Positions 23,426 through 35,837 of a stretch of DNA of 64,000 bases are shown here, one piece after another. The notes below the pieces were generated by a model. The model ran no database searches. It saw only the letters and a program-made list of their open reading frames with translations, and was not told the origin of the DNA. A program made the translations under genes and the position numbers. How positions within the stretch are numbered: position 1 is the first letter of the stretch; each line of letters begins with the position of its first letter. Origin of the DNA: Ceratodon purpureus (Eukaryota; Streptophyta; Bryopsida; Pseudoditrichales; Ditrichaceae); assembly GCA_014871385.1 (NCBI GenBank), contig CM026426.1:41519779-41583778 (forward strand), given 5' to 3'.

Positions 23426-26400
23426 CTACTCATCATCTTCAGGCTCCTCTTCGAAGTAACCAGCCTCCTCAATCTCAGCTTCAAAATCATCAACCTGTTC
23501 CATCTCCTTCGCAAAATACTCTTTCACATCTTTGACTACCGAGGTAATCTCACACTCATGCCGAGAATCCTCAGGCCAATTCTTGTTGATCATTATCAAA
23601 CTGTCCAGGTTATTCAGACCAAGGCGACAACGACGCAAACTAGTGAGCACACCAGCGATTGAGAAAATGCGCTCTGTTTCAATCTGAGATCCTGGGATTG
23701 CCAAGATTTGACGTGCAAGAAAGGCTACAGATGGGAAACGGGAAGCATTCAGCTTCCACCAAGTTAGGGGTTCCTCTGCCTCAGGATGCACGATAGTCAG
23801 GCGACGGAACAAAGAAAGCTCTGCAATTAGAATACCTTCACAGGCTTCTTCAGCAGACGCAGGTGCACCAAACAGAATTGACGATGGAGCAGGGTCCAAC
23901 TGCGTTGCCGGGGAATCACCAGGGTTTAGATACTTGTGCACCTTCACGAGGTAAGGGATCAGGATTTTTCTGTCGTAGTCCTCCACTACCTGTTTCGCAG
24001 CAGCTACTCCCACATACTGAATCACCAACTCCAGCCCCTTGAAGCGAGGGTCCAGCATCAAAGATAGCATGTTCTGAGCTTGATCTGCTACAAAATGAAT
24101 TGAGAATCTGAGAAACGGCTTCATAACATCCACAGTAGTCTTCGCCATCCTTGCCTTGAGAATCTCAATTTCTGACTCGAAATCTCCCACCTGCAGAGGA
24201 GGAAACACACTGGCACTCTGATCATACACCCCCTGTAACTCAATGGACATCCAGAACGCAGCAGCCAGGGCATCTGAAAGCAACCAGTACCCGCGGGTTT
24301 GATTCAACACGCATTGTTGCACAACTGGGTTTAGGGTCTGAGTTACGGTTCTTGCAGTTGCCCATGTCATTTCACTCGGAACGCGAGCTTGCAGCTTCAA
24401 GGACTGTCTTCTATAACAAATGCTAATAGCATCAGCATACTCCTGGGTCTCCTGGAACAACACCACCTTAGAGGCGAAGCGTGTCTTCACAAGTATCTTC
24501 AATTTTCTTGTCGGTAGCCCCGCGTCGATGCAGGCCTTGTCCCACTCTTGACGTCCTTTTCCTGATTTCTTGGTCCAAGTGATGCAGGATTGCAGAGACT
24601 TCTGAGCATCCTTCAAACTAACCTCCTTCATTCCTTTGCACATCTGCTCATCGTTGGTGGCGTATTGGCATACCTGTTCATACAGGGTTCACGTAACAAT
24701 TAATTAATCACCATGGACACATCCTATTGACACATAATAAATCTTTAGCAACTTCTGCGTCACAAACATAATCTGGCATTGAGCATAGACAAAGCACATA
24801 AACTCAATTGATTATGTCTCGGAGCAATTACCAACCATCAAGCCATAGTTGCAGAACACAACCCACTGAAAAACCTCCAAACAAACCCCTGACAACTTCC
24901 AAATTCGCAAATCCCCCACCCCATCCAGCATCCTAAAATCACACTCCAGGCTCGCATAGACAACCTACGCTCTCCACTTACAGAACAGAATCCCTCAATC
25001 CCTCAATCCAGAAAAGCCTGTAATCCACCATCATCCCAGAGATCACAAACGTAACAAAATCACAACAAATCCAACCAAATGATCCACAAACCTCATACAA
25101 TAATTCTCCCCTAAGCAAAGAGTCACCAAACTCAATAAGGAGAACCATACCATAAGAAGAGAAGAGAGGAAAAATTCCAGAGATTGGGAAGAGCAAAGTG
25201 AAGATGGTCATACTCAGATTTTGATTCTGCAGTATACAGAACTTTAAAATAAAAAAATAAAAAAATAAAAATAAAAGCCCATACCTGAGGAAGTAAGTAA
25301 AAGGAGAACATCAACAAAAAACCCAAAAGAAAAAAAAGAGATTGCCTCACCTCTTCACCTGAAAGATAAAAATCTCCAACTAAGCAAAAGGATTTCAAGC
25401 TCAGTCAGTTGAAAAAATCACAACAACATGAGCAACCTTAAAGTAAAATAACAAAATAAAGTAAAAATAAAATAAAAGTAATTTTATAAACCCCAGGCCC
25501 TTGGCCTGGGCACCCCAAGCCCTTGGCCAGGGCACCCCAAGCCGGATATAAATTGAAATTCACACATGCGAGTAACACAAAACACATTCGCATAAGAGGA
25601 TTGCATACCTTTGACATGATATGACCAAAACAAGCAGATGAGAAGGGCTTTGGTAACCCCAACACATCACACGACACTATGAGCTGCAGAGCCTTCTCCA
25701 ACGTCACCAGATTCGCACCCTCGTCCTTCACACATGCCACTATCTTCTCAGTGAGCTTGAACTGCTCTAACAAGGGCTTGACAATCTCGGCCAACGCTGC
25801 TCCTGATGTGTCTTGTGCCTCGAACAGTCCAACTGTTACATGTCTTGGAACCCAGCCCTCATCAATGAAATTCACCACCAATGCAAAAGTATCCCAACCG
25901 GTTCGCGACATCCACAGGTCGAAAGTGATTGAAGCAGTCTGACAGCTGGTGATGAGCGGAATCACAAACCGCTCCATTGTCTTGTTGAGCATCGCAGGAA
26001 TATGCTCACGCACCAATTGCTTCCGACTCGGGCATACTACTTTCGGATCCCTGCGCAGCATTAGCCTCCGCAGCCATGCAGACTCCACAATGCTGAGGGA
26101 TTCGTATCCCTTAGCGATGAACAGAACTAAATCCTCCAGAAATCGCTGCTGCTGCACATCGTTTTTTGCGTAGGGCTTTGCATTACCAAAATATGCGGTG
26201 ATGTCTGACGGCGGTGCCCCCTTCTTCTTCTTTGTCTTCTGCCTCGCTGTATCTCCTTCTTCTGCTGCTGCCTCCCGAACATACCTGCGCAGAATAAGTC
26301 GCACTCACACATGATCAGAATACAAATAATTAACTTATATCATTTCTTATGTGCAATCTTCCATGCCTCTCAGTTTAACAAGTCAGCAGATGCGATGTAA

Positions 26401-28415
26401 CTCGAAGATTTCACGCTTTCTCTGAACCCAACTTGATACCAAAAATGCAGAACCGAATCTCTCAATGGATACCGATAGAAGACAAGACTTCAATCTAATT
26501 CCTCTTCCCGCAATTAACATTTGAATAAAGAAAAAAAAGAAAAACCATAATATTCTGCACAATATTAAGTCTGGTTTTGGTACCCCTTGCTTGCATGCAT
26601 GCTGCAGAGTACTTGATAGCCAACCTTATTTCAACAAGTGGCTTCTAGTGTCGTGTGATCCAATGGTTTCCATTCAACACTAACTAAAAATCTGACCAAG
26701 TAATAAACAAATCACATCGAATTAAGTTGAATCAGACAAGACTGTAGCATCGACCTGAATCAAACATGTATTGATAGTAGCGAACCATACATCAAGCCAT
26801 CTCGAAATTCCACATCAGGCCAGCTCATGCACATCAAGTAAAATCTGCTACTACAAATTAGCTCAGAGACTCAAGCTCTGGTACTTGATCACTTAGGCCG
26901 ATGCGAATACCAAATGCTCGACGTAGAAGATTAGAATTTGCAGAGCAAGCTGCACCGCTCTCGACCTGGCTTGCAGCAGGACCTTTGGCAAGTGCAAGCA
27001 GCGAGCAGCGCACACTTTCGGACCACTTGTGAGATCCAACACGGTCTCTCCTCACAGGCAAAAACTTCTCCATCTCTGCGCTCGGGCCTAGGCCAGGCCG
27101 CTCAGAACGGGTGAGGCATATCAATTACTAACCATCAAGCCAATACTCCTGATCGTTAGAATTCCGGGCTCTTAGTCTCCCACTCGAAAGAGCCTCCATG
27201 TCCGACTTCCATTCAAGCAGCTCACACATCAATCCGAACCTGAATTGCATCTGTAATATCTGAACTCCTAATGCCCATGGGTTCCTGCCATCATTCAGAT
27301 GACATCACATGTACAGTTGCTATAATTCTCCAGTTCTACCTTCCACAAAATCGATCACAAATCCTCAAGACTCCGAAACGTCGATTGTAATCCCGGGAAC
27401 AGCATGCCCCACTGTGTCAAATATTAGCCTCAAGCGCTAACAAGACTGTCTTCTATAACGAAATTCAGAATGTTACAATTCTGAGGGATCAGTTTCGGAA
27501 ACTGACACAACCGAGCTCGACACTCACACAGCCTAAGTTCATTGATCAGAGTTACGAATTTCAGCATTAACAAGAATGAGGGATCACAATATCTCTGCAT
27601 TGGCGAATGTAGTCTTTGCTTCGTACAGACAGAAATTCGCAGATTTAAACTCATTTCAAGAACTCTGCGAATTTAACTCAGAGACTCAATTCGCAGGTTT
27701 TAATTCACACAGCCTGTGAATAAAGCAAGCAGACTCAATTCGCAGACTCAATTTGCAGACTCAATTCGCAGCTTGCTTCGAATTTAACTCAAAGACTCAA
27801 TTAGCTCAGAGACTCAATTTGTTACGGTTTTACTCATTTCAAGAACTCTGTGAACAAAGCAAGCACAATTGCTTTGTTCGCATACTCAGGATCAATCAAG
27901 ATATACGCATAGCCCCTCATCACCCTGCTACTGTTGAATTTAAAATAAATAAAAATTCACATAAGCACACCAGGGTCGAACACAAACCTCGCACGTTCCT
28001 GGCCATGCTCATTCTCCGCATGGGTCTTCATGCTCGTGATCCCATGTGCCGGGTTGTATTGAAGAATACCCTTCCTCCCCCTTGTGCCCCTCCGGCTTGA
28101 ATTTGATGACTCAGCTTCAGTTGGGTGACAAACCCAGCACCGCAACTTCTGTGCCACACTAACATCGACAACCATGTCCTCCCCCTTCAGTCGGTAAAAT
28201 GCCCACACTGCACTACCGCGATGATAGGGTCGCCAAAATAGAGCATTCGCCCTCAATGCAGTATAGAAAACCCTCCAAGCTGCTTCAGACTCATCTGCCA
28301 CACCCACCAAATCCGGACTTGGCAATATATCTGAGATCCTCTGGGCGCTCTCCCCGTGAACAGAATCACTAGGCTCTGCAGTTTCAGACAGATCTTGTTG
28401 ATCAAAAGACGACAT
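23426..28415 (-). CDS. hAT transposase, intact, three exons
   Basis: Exons 28415-27988, 26284-25609 and 24673-23426 join without phase break (donors GTTTGT and GTATGC, acceptors CAG), giving 783 residues. ATG at 28415 (MSSFDQQDLSE) is the first in frame; the extension upstream has no ATG. Residues about 90-135 form a BED-type zinc finger (CWVC ... HAENEH), expected to bind the element ends. The RNase H-fold core has SITFDLWMSRTGWD (first catalytic Asp), CVKDEGANL (second Asp) and SACFGHIMS (the C-x2-H motif). The C-terminus carries the hAT dimerisation block WWKLNASRFPSVAFLARQIL and SQIETERIFSIAG with the catalytic Glu. An acidic tail ends EEPEDDE. Length and order are normal for the superfamily. 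It catalyses cut-and-paste transposition in the nucleus. Domestication is possible, but the flanking TIRs and target duplications favour a mobile element. Confidence 0.9.
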
Positions 28416-28902
28416 TGTGGGCTCAACACACACCCAAAACCCTAAGCGAAGTCTTCAAACCCTAGGTGGTGATCAGTTTAGTTTCAGACACAAAAACGTA
28501 GCAAACTCAGAATTTCAGATTGGGTTACCTCTTGAGTGTTGTTGCCGATCCCTTGGGAAGCATTACAGCCCGCAGCCACTCCCCAATGTGCAGTTAGAGC
28601 CACTCCGGGATACATTGAATCGCAACAAATGCTAATCACCCAGGCTACATTGAATCCATGCTACATTGAATCCCCACCTTCACCCATAACCTACCATACT
28701 TGCATCAAAATAATGAAGTCCGGTTCCAATAATTGAATCACCGCATTACAAACCCGCACAGACTGTTTGGAAGCGCAGTTTCGGAAATGGAGATACCAGA
28801 CACAGTATGTGTAATCCTAGGGTTTCGAAACTTGTGATACCAGTCTGCTCGGTTTGGCACATACCCTACCCGTATCCTTGCTGATACCCGGGTCAACCCG
28901 CA

Positions 28903-28919
28903 ATAACAGTCCAACACTG
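28903..28919 (-). repeat. hAT terminal inverted repeat, right
   Basis: ATAACAGTCCAACACTG, perfect inverse of 22420-22436. Confidence 0.92.
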
Positions 28920-28927
28920 GTCGTAAC
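28920..28927. repeat. hAT target-site duplication, right
   Basis: GTCGTAAC, identical to 22412-22419. Confidence 0.92.
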
Positions 28928-31198
28928 ATTACAGTGTTTCGCGACATTACGGAGTTACTGGGTTTAGGTTTAACGAGGACCGTGTGGTGGGGAGAAAAAC
29001 TGCGCTACAGATGTGGAGAACCGCGATGGCCGCCGAGGAGCGGAGCTACCCCGTTATCCTTCGCTACATGCAAAATAGCGTTCTCCAACAATCATCCCTC
29101 CGTGTCACATTTCCGTCCACCGTACGTCAGGCACGGTTATAGAACAGGAAGTCACAACTTTACAGTCGTTTTAGGGCTCCGAAATGGGAGGGGTCGCGGA
29201 AACAGGCCGGCATACCGTAGTCTTTCTCTTCGTACCCTGGGCACTTGGATCTTGAATTCTGTGCAGTGACGATTGATGATTGCACTGACCGTTTTGGAAG
29301 TGTGCTGGTGGTGAGTCGTGACGGAGGGTTTAGTTGTGTTTAAGCATCTTGTGCGGTGACATGGTTGGTTTTTCTTTATATTTACTGCTTTCCTACCTGC
29401 ACTTGGTCTAATTCTTGGAGGATTGTGTATCTACGTTTTTCTTTTGGATTACAGGGTTTTAGGGTATCGCCTGCAAGGTTTTGAAACGCTTAGTTTGGAA
29501 ATCTTAGAGCTCATCTCCATTGAGTTTTCGATTGGAATACCTCTTTTGGTGAACTTCTAAGGTTAAGTTCTAATTTCTCTTGGGAGCTTTAGGCTGCAGA
29601 TTTTGCACATGAATTCACCTAGGTAGCGGATGGTAGCTGTGGTAGACTGAACGTCCTCAAACATCCCCTAACCCGCTTCATTCATTTCGAGTCTCAGTGG
29701 TGGTTAATTTTATGCGACTTTAAACTCGCTGTCGCTGCCGTGTTCACTCTCGTGTGCCTAATCTATATTGGGCTGTTACAAGCTGCGGGCGACCTCTGTA
29801 GTCCTCAGGAGAGAGGTCGTTTGACACTTTTTGGCTGCTTAAATTACAGCTCAGTATTTCTAGAGCAGTCAGGCTCTATTGTCGAAGTACTCGAAAAATT
29901 CTAGTTCTCCTTTGCCTTCCTTTGTCTTGCACCTGCATTTCCCTGCACTCGGATCCTTTTACCTTCCTCTGAATCTCGTTGGGGCTTCGCCAGCGTGATG
30001 TAATCGGCGACGTACAGTTCGCACATACCTACGTGTCAAATTTCTAAGATCCACGTACGTTGTCTCCAATGGTGAAATGTTTGCTTCTGCTTGTGGTATA
30101 AGATTGCTTCTGCGTTTGACACATACATGCTAGTCATTGCAGTATGATTCGTACATGCGTCAGCAACCCCTCGTTTGTGCTCAAGATCAGGACGTTCTAG
30201 GAGCTGTAGGTATATTTATGTAGGGTACTGCGATCGCACGACGGAGTATTTCAGCATCCCAGCTCCTCTCTTGAGCGCGTGCTGTGACATTTAGTTGCTC
30301 TTAAGCATTCAGAGCTATTCCGAGAGTACAGTCTCAAACAATGCATTATGCTAGCAGATAATAGTGAACTATTACTCCAGTTGGGCATGCTGCCGGACTG
30401 GTTCTCTTTCGCTATAATCCCTGTTGTCGACATTCGTTTGCGCCAGCACTATGTGGACACTCGACTTATCAACGATTTTGGAGACCTTTTATTTTTGATA
30501 GAGCAGGGGTGTCGGATGTTTGTGTATGTGCAATGAGGTATTCTGATCCTCAAATTATCGTTCCATTTGAGTATTGTAGGACATGGACTTGCTTTGCGCC
30601 ATCGCCTTTTCCGTGTTGTCAGCAGCAGTCTACTAGTCGTTTCGGAGTTTAGGATAGATACGTGGGAGGCTTGAGCAAATGATATGAGAGAGAATCGAAT
30701 TGTGGTCGTTAGAGCAGCGTCATGTTGTACCTTTGAAGGTCAGGTGCATGCGGAATGCGTCAAGAATAATAACTTTCGGACGTCATAACATGTATAATTT
30801 CTTTTTCTTTTTCTTTTTTTATCTGATGAGGTCAATGAGGTCTTACATGCATTTTGTGCTCCATTCTTACAGCAGTTAGCCTTTATTTTGCAGCGGAACT
30901 ATACACCTTGTGGGGATGTTTAAACTTTTTTGGAGCAGCGATCACTGCAAGCATATATGCACAAAATATTTGGATATCAGAGATATAAAACGCAGGGGAT
31001 ATTGTGTTTTAAGGAGCTCACTCTTTGGTTGATGTGCTGAGTTCAGGTGATTTGTCAAGCTCTGACTTTAACACCATGTATCCGCAAGCAAAAATTGAGG
31101 TGTATGATGGGTGAATTCTTTTGAGGTGTGATATGTTCACATCTCAAATTGAGACATTCCTGCAGCTGTGAATAGCTGGATACCCTAGCTATTTTGAG
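28928..31198 (+). other. Upstream / leader region of the GRAS gene
   Basis: About 2.3 kb between the hAT element and the GRAS start codon. It contains no long ORF and no recognised repeat. Pyrimidine-rich tracts with possible GT-AG intron borders and several short upstream ORFs suggest a promoter plus a long, perhaps spliced, 5' leader. No TATA box or transcription start could be fixed with confidence. Confidence 0.4.
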
Positions 31199-33973
31199 AT
31201 GTCTAACTGCTTCGAAGTTTTGGCGAGGTCTGCCATAGTTAGTGCGAAGAGGGAAGGTTGCGACCAGCTGGGTCAAGGGTATATATCACCACTCCACAAT
31301 ATTAAGCTAGAGTGGTCGTCAGGGATGAGCAGCCCTTGTGATGTGGGGCACGATTTGAATCCTTTTCAGTTCCAGTACATGGGTGATGGCCTGAATGGCA
31401 GAAGAGGGCTCAATCAGCACCATCAGCATTATCATTCCAAGCAGTTAAATCAAGGGGGTGCCTTCGTGAGTGCCAGTGAGGTAATGAAAGAAACCACAGA
31501 TGTGTCAACGGAGAGCAGCGTGGTATACAATGCATGGGGCAGTCATGACGGAGGTGGTACCCTTCTAGAGAATAGAAGGATAAATCTTTTGAAATCCGTA
31601 GAAGAGCAATGGTGGGTAGATGTTCTTGCTTCAAGGTCGATGGTAATTCCGTCTACCCTCTTCCAGCAAGAGAACATTGCATGTGTGGAGTTTGGAGTCC
31701 CTAGGCATCAAGTTGAAGATCCTCGTTGTATGGCACTTACCCACTCGGAAGATTCGGCAATCGTGAAGTGGCTCTCGGGTGATGGGCAAATTCATGGGCA
31801 AAGTGAAATCCAGCGCGCTCAGACTACAGGAGATATGGACAATGTGATGTTTGAGCAAGATTTGCTGAGTTCAAACCAAACTCAATTCGGTCAACATCTT
31901 GGTGATGATTTGCTGAGTAGTCATGGCCTACATGATCTCAATTATAGAGAGACCTTCTCATCTCATCTTAGTTCCTCCATTTCTCATCCTCCCGCTTCCT
32001 GTGAACCAAAATCTGATTCCAAATTCTTACATGATCATACATCCCTCCCACGTGCTTTTACTTTTCCGTCTCCTGTGCATGATATTTCACTCAACCTCGC
32101 CAATCACACTGGGGTTTCTGCTTCTATGATTGCCACCCCTTTCCTAAACATGGATGAGCCAGGTGGCCCTTCAGTTTCTGCAACAGCTCCTGTTGTTGGT
32201 GCTACGCGCTTCTCTCCGGATGCATTTTCTACAGCAGAGTATTATGCACAATATTTCCTGTTTGGAAATTCCACATCTGAGGGCCAGCTTTCTTACAGGA
32301 ACACCAACGCAGTGCATCAAACTAGTTTGCTGGTTGACGAAGGTCCGGCTGTCCTGCGGGGGATTCTACCTACTTCACCGTCGTCAGTGCATTCTTTATG
32401 TCCAAATATGTCATCCTTCACGTCAGCGTACTTCCACCAAGAGATCGACAAGTTGTTTGAAGAGAGGAGTCCCTTACAGCCGGTAATTTCTTCATTGGCC
32501 ATCGCCGATTCCCCATCCCAACAGATATTAATCCCTCCAGCGATGTCTGGTGAGTATCCGATTTCGCCACAGCTCTCTTGGAATCTGGAGAAGATGCCTT
32601 TTCAGTTGCACCAAAGTTGTCAAGAGAACGGGAGCCCGAAAGTGAATTGTGCCTGGAAGGCAGACACTTTGCAGGATTGCGTCGGTGGAGCCTTTTCTCC
32701 CCTGCCATCTGCTTCTAGTTTTAGTCTGAGTTCTAATCATACGGGTCTAAGTGCTTATTATATAGGAGACGATCGGAAACATGAGGATGCGAAGCTGGAT
32801 ACAGGGCAGATGGAGGGAGGAGTTATTCCTGAAGGTGGACTCACTATTGTGCATCTTTTACTGCGTGCAGCTGAGGCTGTGGATATTGGTAATGTAGATA
32901 TGGCTAAAGCGATATTGGCGCGGCTCAATCAGCACATCTCCCCAAATAGGGAAAAATCAATTCACCGGGTAGCTCACTACTTTTGTGAAGCCCTGGTTAC
33001 ACGAATAATTGGTGTGGAGAACTTGACGACCCAATTGTTTCAGAATCGGACTTTGTCCTCCATTGAAGAGTTTCACAGAATCAATGCCTATGTCCGCTTT
33101 TGTGAAGTCTCTCCGTACCCAAAGTTCGCTCACTTCACGGCTAATCAAGCAATCTTGGAAGTTTTAGAGGGTGAAGAAGCAATGCATGTCATTGACTTTC
33201 AGATGGGTGCAGGTGCTCAGTGGGCTTCTTTCCTTCAAGATATAGCTAGCTTGAGGACTGCTGGGAAGTTAGTCCCCACGATACGTTTGACAGCTGTAGG
33301 AACTCGGGCCGACGAAATCCATGTGACAGGAGCAAACCTTTGCAACTTTGCTCGAATGTTGAATATATCTCTTGAATTCCAGGCAGTTGTCACTAGACCT
33401 GAATGTCTTGATGTCTCCATGCTAGGGTTACGGGACAACGAAGCAGTTGCTGGGAACTTCATTTTCAGTCTCCACGAGCTTTTGGATGGGGAGACGTCAG
33501 ATGGTTTATCAGCTGTCTTAAAGTCTGTGTTGGATGCACGGCCCAGAGTTGTCACCACCGTGGAGCAGGAGGCGAACCATAGCAGCACGTCTTTCCAGCA
33601 GCGATTCTCTGAGGCCTTGCAGTACTACGTTTTCCTGTTCGATTCCCTTACAAGCTCACTCCAGGCTGGTGCTGACTCCTCTGCCAACTCAGGTATCGAA
33701 AGTTATCTTCTTGCACCAGAGATCATGAATATAGTTGCTTGTGATGGTGTTTCGCGGGTGGAACGCCACGAGAGATTAGAACAATGGAGGGAGCGAATGC
33801 TTGCTGCTGGGTTCAGTCCCCGTCCTTTAAGTGATGCCTCATTATTCCAGGCTGAAAAACTAGTATCCCAAATCTCCGCGCGGCATGGGTTTCAAGTTTC
33901 TCGTGATCAGGGAGGCCTTCTTCTTGGCTGGCAAGGCCGCCCTCTTTTGGCTGCGTCATCTTGGATATGCTGA
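31199..33973 (+). CDS. GRAS-family transcription regulator
   Basis: A single open exon of 924 codons. Residues about 1-545 are Ser/Asn/His-rich and probably disordered. The GRAS domain fills about 546-924. Leucine-rich region I is VHLLLRAAEAVDIGNVDMAK then ILARLNQHISP; the VHIID motif is MHVIDFQMGAGAQW (about residue 662); LRII/PFYRE-like NFARMLNISLEFQAVV follows; then EQEANHSSTSFQQRFSEALQ, RVERHERLEQWRERM, and the SAW end GWQGRPLLAASSWIC. The N-terminal half of the domain resembles HAM/SCL6-type proteins, while the C-terminal part (VEQEANH, GW..RPL) is closer to the DELLA/SCL style, so the subfamily is uncertain and it may be a lineage-specific early-diverging type. GRAS proteins act in the nucleus as transcriptional regulators, usually through DNA-binding partners. 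The first ATG was chosen; later Met codons (about residues 43 and 61) are possible starts. Confidence 0.92.
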   Translation: MSNCFEVLARSAIVSAKREGCDQLGQGYISPLHNIKLEWSSGMSSPCDVGHDLNPFQFQYMGDGLNGRRGLNQHHQHYHSKQLNQGGAFVSASEVMKETTDVSTESSVVYNAWGSHDGGGTLLENRRINLLKSVEEQWWVDVLASRSMVIPSTLFQQENIACVEFGVPRHQVEDPRCMALTHSEDSAIVKWLSGDGQIHGQSEIQRAQTTGDMDNVMFEQDLLSSNQTQFGQHLGDDLLSSHGLHDLNYRETFSSHLSSSISHPPASCEPKSDSKFLHDHTSLPRAFTFPSPVHDISLNLANHTGVSASMIATPFLNMDEPGGPSVSATAPVVGATRFSPDAFSTAEYYAQYFLFGNSTSEGQLSYRNTNAVHQTSLLVDEGPAVLRGILPTSPSSVHSLCPNMSSFTSAYFHQEIDKLFEERSPLQPVISSLAIADSPSQQILIPPAMSGEYPISPQLSWNLEKMPFQLHQSCQENGSPKVNCAWKADTLQDCVGGAFSPLPSASSFSLSSNHTGLSAYYIGDDRKHEDAKLDTGQMEGGVIPEGGLTIVHLLLRAAEAVDIGNVDMAKAILARLNQHISPNREKSIHRVAHYFCEALVTRIIGVENLTTQLFQNRTLSSIEEFHRINAYVRFCEVSPYPKFAHFTANQAILEVLEGEEAMHVIDFQMGAGAQWASFLQDIASLRTAGKLVPTIRLTAVGTRADEIHVTGANLCNFARMLNISLEFQAVVTRPECLDVSMLGLRDNEAVAGNFIFSLHELLDGETSDGLSAVLKSVLDARPRVVTTVEQEANHSSTSFQQRFSEALQYYVFLFDSLTSSLQAGADSSANSGIESYLLAPEIMNIVACDGVSRVERHERLEQWRERMLAAGFSPRPLSDASLFQAEKLVSQISARHGFQVSRDQGGLLLGWQGRPLLAASSWIC

Positions 33974-34548
33974 GCAATAGTTCAGTTTACTCGTTTACAG
34001 ATTTTCTCCTGTTCTTGTTATCATGCAGTACAATTGAATGGGAACTGGCTAGCCTTTCTTACAAGATTGGTCAGAGTTCTCATCGTATTTATCCTGATCT
34101 CTGTATTTGTGTGAATAGACATGGAATACCTGTGCGCCAAGTAAGCTTCAGTCGTTTACCAGAAGATAGTTTTGTCATGCTTTGTCTTATTATAAGTTGT
34201 ATTTGTAATTGCTTTTAGTATTTTCAGGATGAAAGTTGATAGTCATGAATTTCTTAAGTTCATACTTGTGAAAAGCTAGAAATGTGCTTCGAGTATTTGA
34301 GATTGATATAGTTTAGTGTTTAAAGTTTTAACTTATACTCCCTTCATCACATAATGGTTTCTTGTTTTCACAAGAACTTCCATCAGTTACTCATATGGAA
34401 CTTTGTACCTATTGCTACCACCTGCTTCGATGGTTTCTACCGTATTATATCAATACTCTGTTCAAGATTTGGGTTGAGAATGCCCTTGCGGAAGAGATTG
34501 GTAATTTCCAAATCTGACACGTTCATGTTTCTCCTAGTTAACCCCTAA

Positions 34549-34596
34549 AGGACAATAGTCCTAGAATGGACTAGGACAATAGTCCTAGAATGGACT
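34549..34596. repeat. 24-bp perfect tandem duplication
   Basis: AGGACAATAGTCCTAGAATG plus GACT, repeated twice head to tail. Each unit contains the small palindrome AGGACAATAGTCCT. Confidence 0.95.
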
Positions 34597-35791
34597 TTTT
34601 TAGAATTCGGGCATGTACCTGTGACTTCAATTAAAGTCAAGATTTTTTGAAACTTTTTGTGAGTGTCAGCCATAACAAGAACTTTGAGGGAATCTATTTT
34701 GTTTATTTTTTCAATTGGACATTTATAAAAATAGATTTGGTACCCGAAGTGGATAAAGTTGCTCAAAGGGCAATTTGGGTAGCCATGCTAAATATATTAG
34801 TTACCTCCGAAAATATTTCTATAAATACTTCATGTTGTCATCTTTGAGGTTTCCAAAAAAAAGACAACTTTGAGTGCATATGTTCACTCTACAAAATATC
34901 AAAGGTTTCTCACCGTTTCGAGTAGTGTACTAAAAAAACGTCTTCTTTCCTTCATAAAAGTTAGAAAAAATATTATTTTAGGTTTTTTTTTTTTTTAGTG
35001 AAAGGATGGACATCAATCTTTACTTTGACCGTTTGGATTGAGACTTTATTAAATAATGGAATTTCTAGGAAAGAAATAAGATTTAGCATTCTTGAGTATT
35101 CAACTTAATAAAAATATTGTTTTTAACATGCTACACTTGACTTTTGAGAGTAATGTTTTTAATACAATTAGGTAACTTAGTCTTCTTTGACATGCATCAA
35201 AACCCCCACAATCTATAATGCCAAAAACCTAAGGGAAAAAAAACTAGAGTATGTCTCGTCAAAAATCTTGTCATAAAAGTTAGTTTTCAAATTTCAATTG
35301 CTATAAGCTTCTAATCTTTAAAATTAGATTTTTGAGTTGTCTATTACAATAATCTAGTTGAAGATCTTACGGTTAGAATTAGAAAAAAAATGTTTTTTAG
35401 TCATTCATTCTTTTTACATTGGAAATGGCAGTTTTGGAGCGTTTTTTGGTGAAACATAGTCAAGGAACTTTAGGGGTTAAAGGTTGACATGTTTGATGTC
35501 TAATCTACTTTGATTCTTTTGCTGTCACAGACTGGATTATCTATTGATAAGTTTGGCTTTGCATTGTCATGTTGAATGTAATTGTTTTGTCAACATCACG
35601 ATCAGTTTGCCAAATTATGGGCAAAAACCAACTAGGTTGCTGAGGGCTTTGCCTGACTTTTCACTTTTACCACAAAAAGTGGTTGTTATTGAAATTCAAT
35701 GCAATAAATCTCATAAAATCTAGATCCTAGATCGAGGAAAAACTACTCCTTGGAATTTAAGAGAGAATGTTATTTGTTAGGCTGTGCTGGT

Positions 35792-35837
35792 TAGTGGTGG
35801 GCCTAACTACAAGGGTGCACGGTTAGGCCCACCACTA
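35792..35837. repeat. Perfect 16-bp inverted repeat (hairpin)
   Basis: Arms TAGTGGTGGGCCTAAC (35792-35807) and GTTAGGCCCACCACTA (35822-35837), with a 14-base spacer. The stem is GC-rich within AT-rich surroundings. It could be a small MITE end, a foldback relic or part of a small RNA; there is no further support. Confidence 0.85.

Larger units (their letters stand above)
22420..28919 (-). mobile_element. Complete hAT transposon, 6.5 kb
   Basis: A structurally complete element: perfect 8-bp target duplication GTCGTAAC on both sides, and 17-bp perfect terminal inverted repeats beginning CAGTGTTGGACTGTTAT. One gene on the minus strand has two introns, an uninterrupted reading frame and all hAT landmarks. 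Identical target duplications and an intact frame argue for a recent insertion and possibly an autonomous element. Bases 25497-25545 contain a short GC-rich duplication (AGGCCCTTGGCCTGGGCACC-like) inside the second intron. The element lies about 2.3 kb upstream of the GRAS start codon. Confidence 0.9.
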
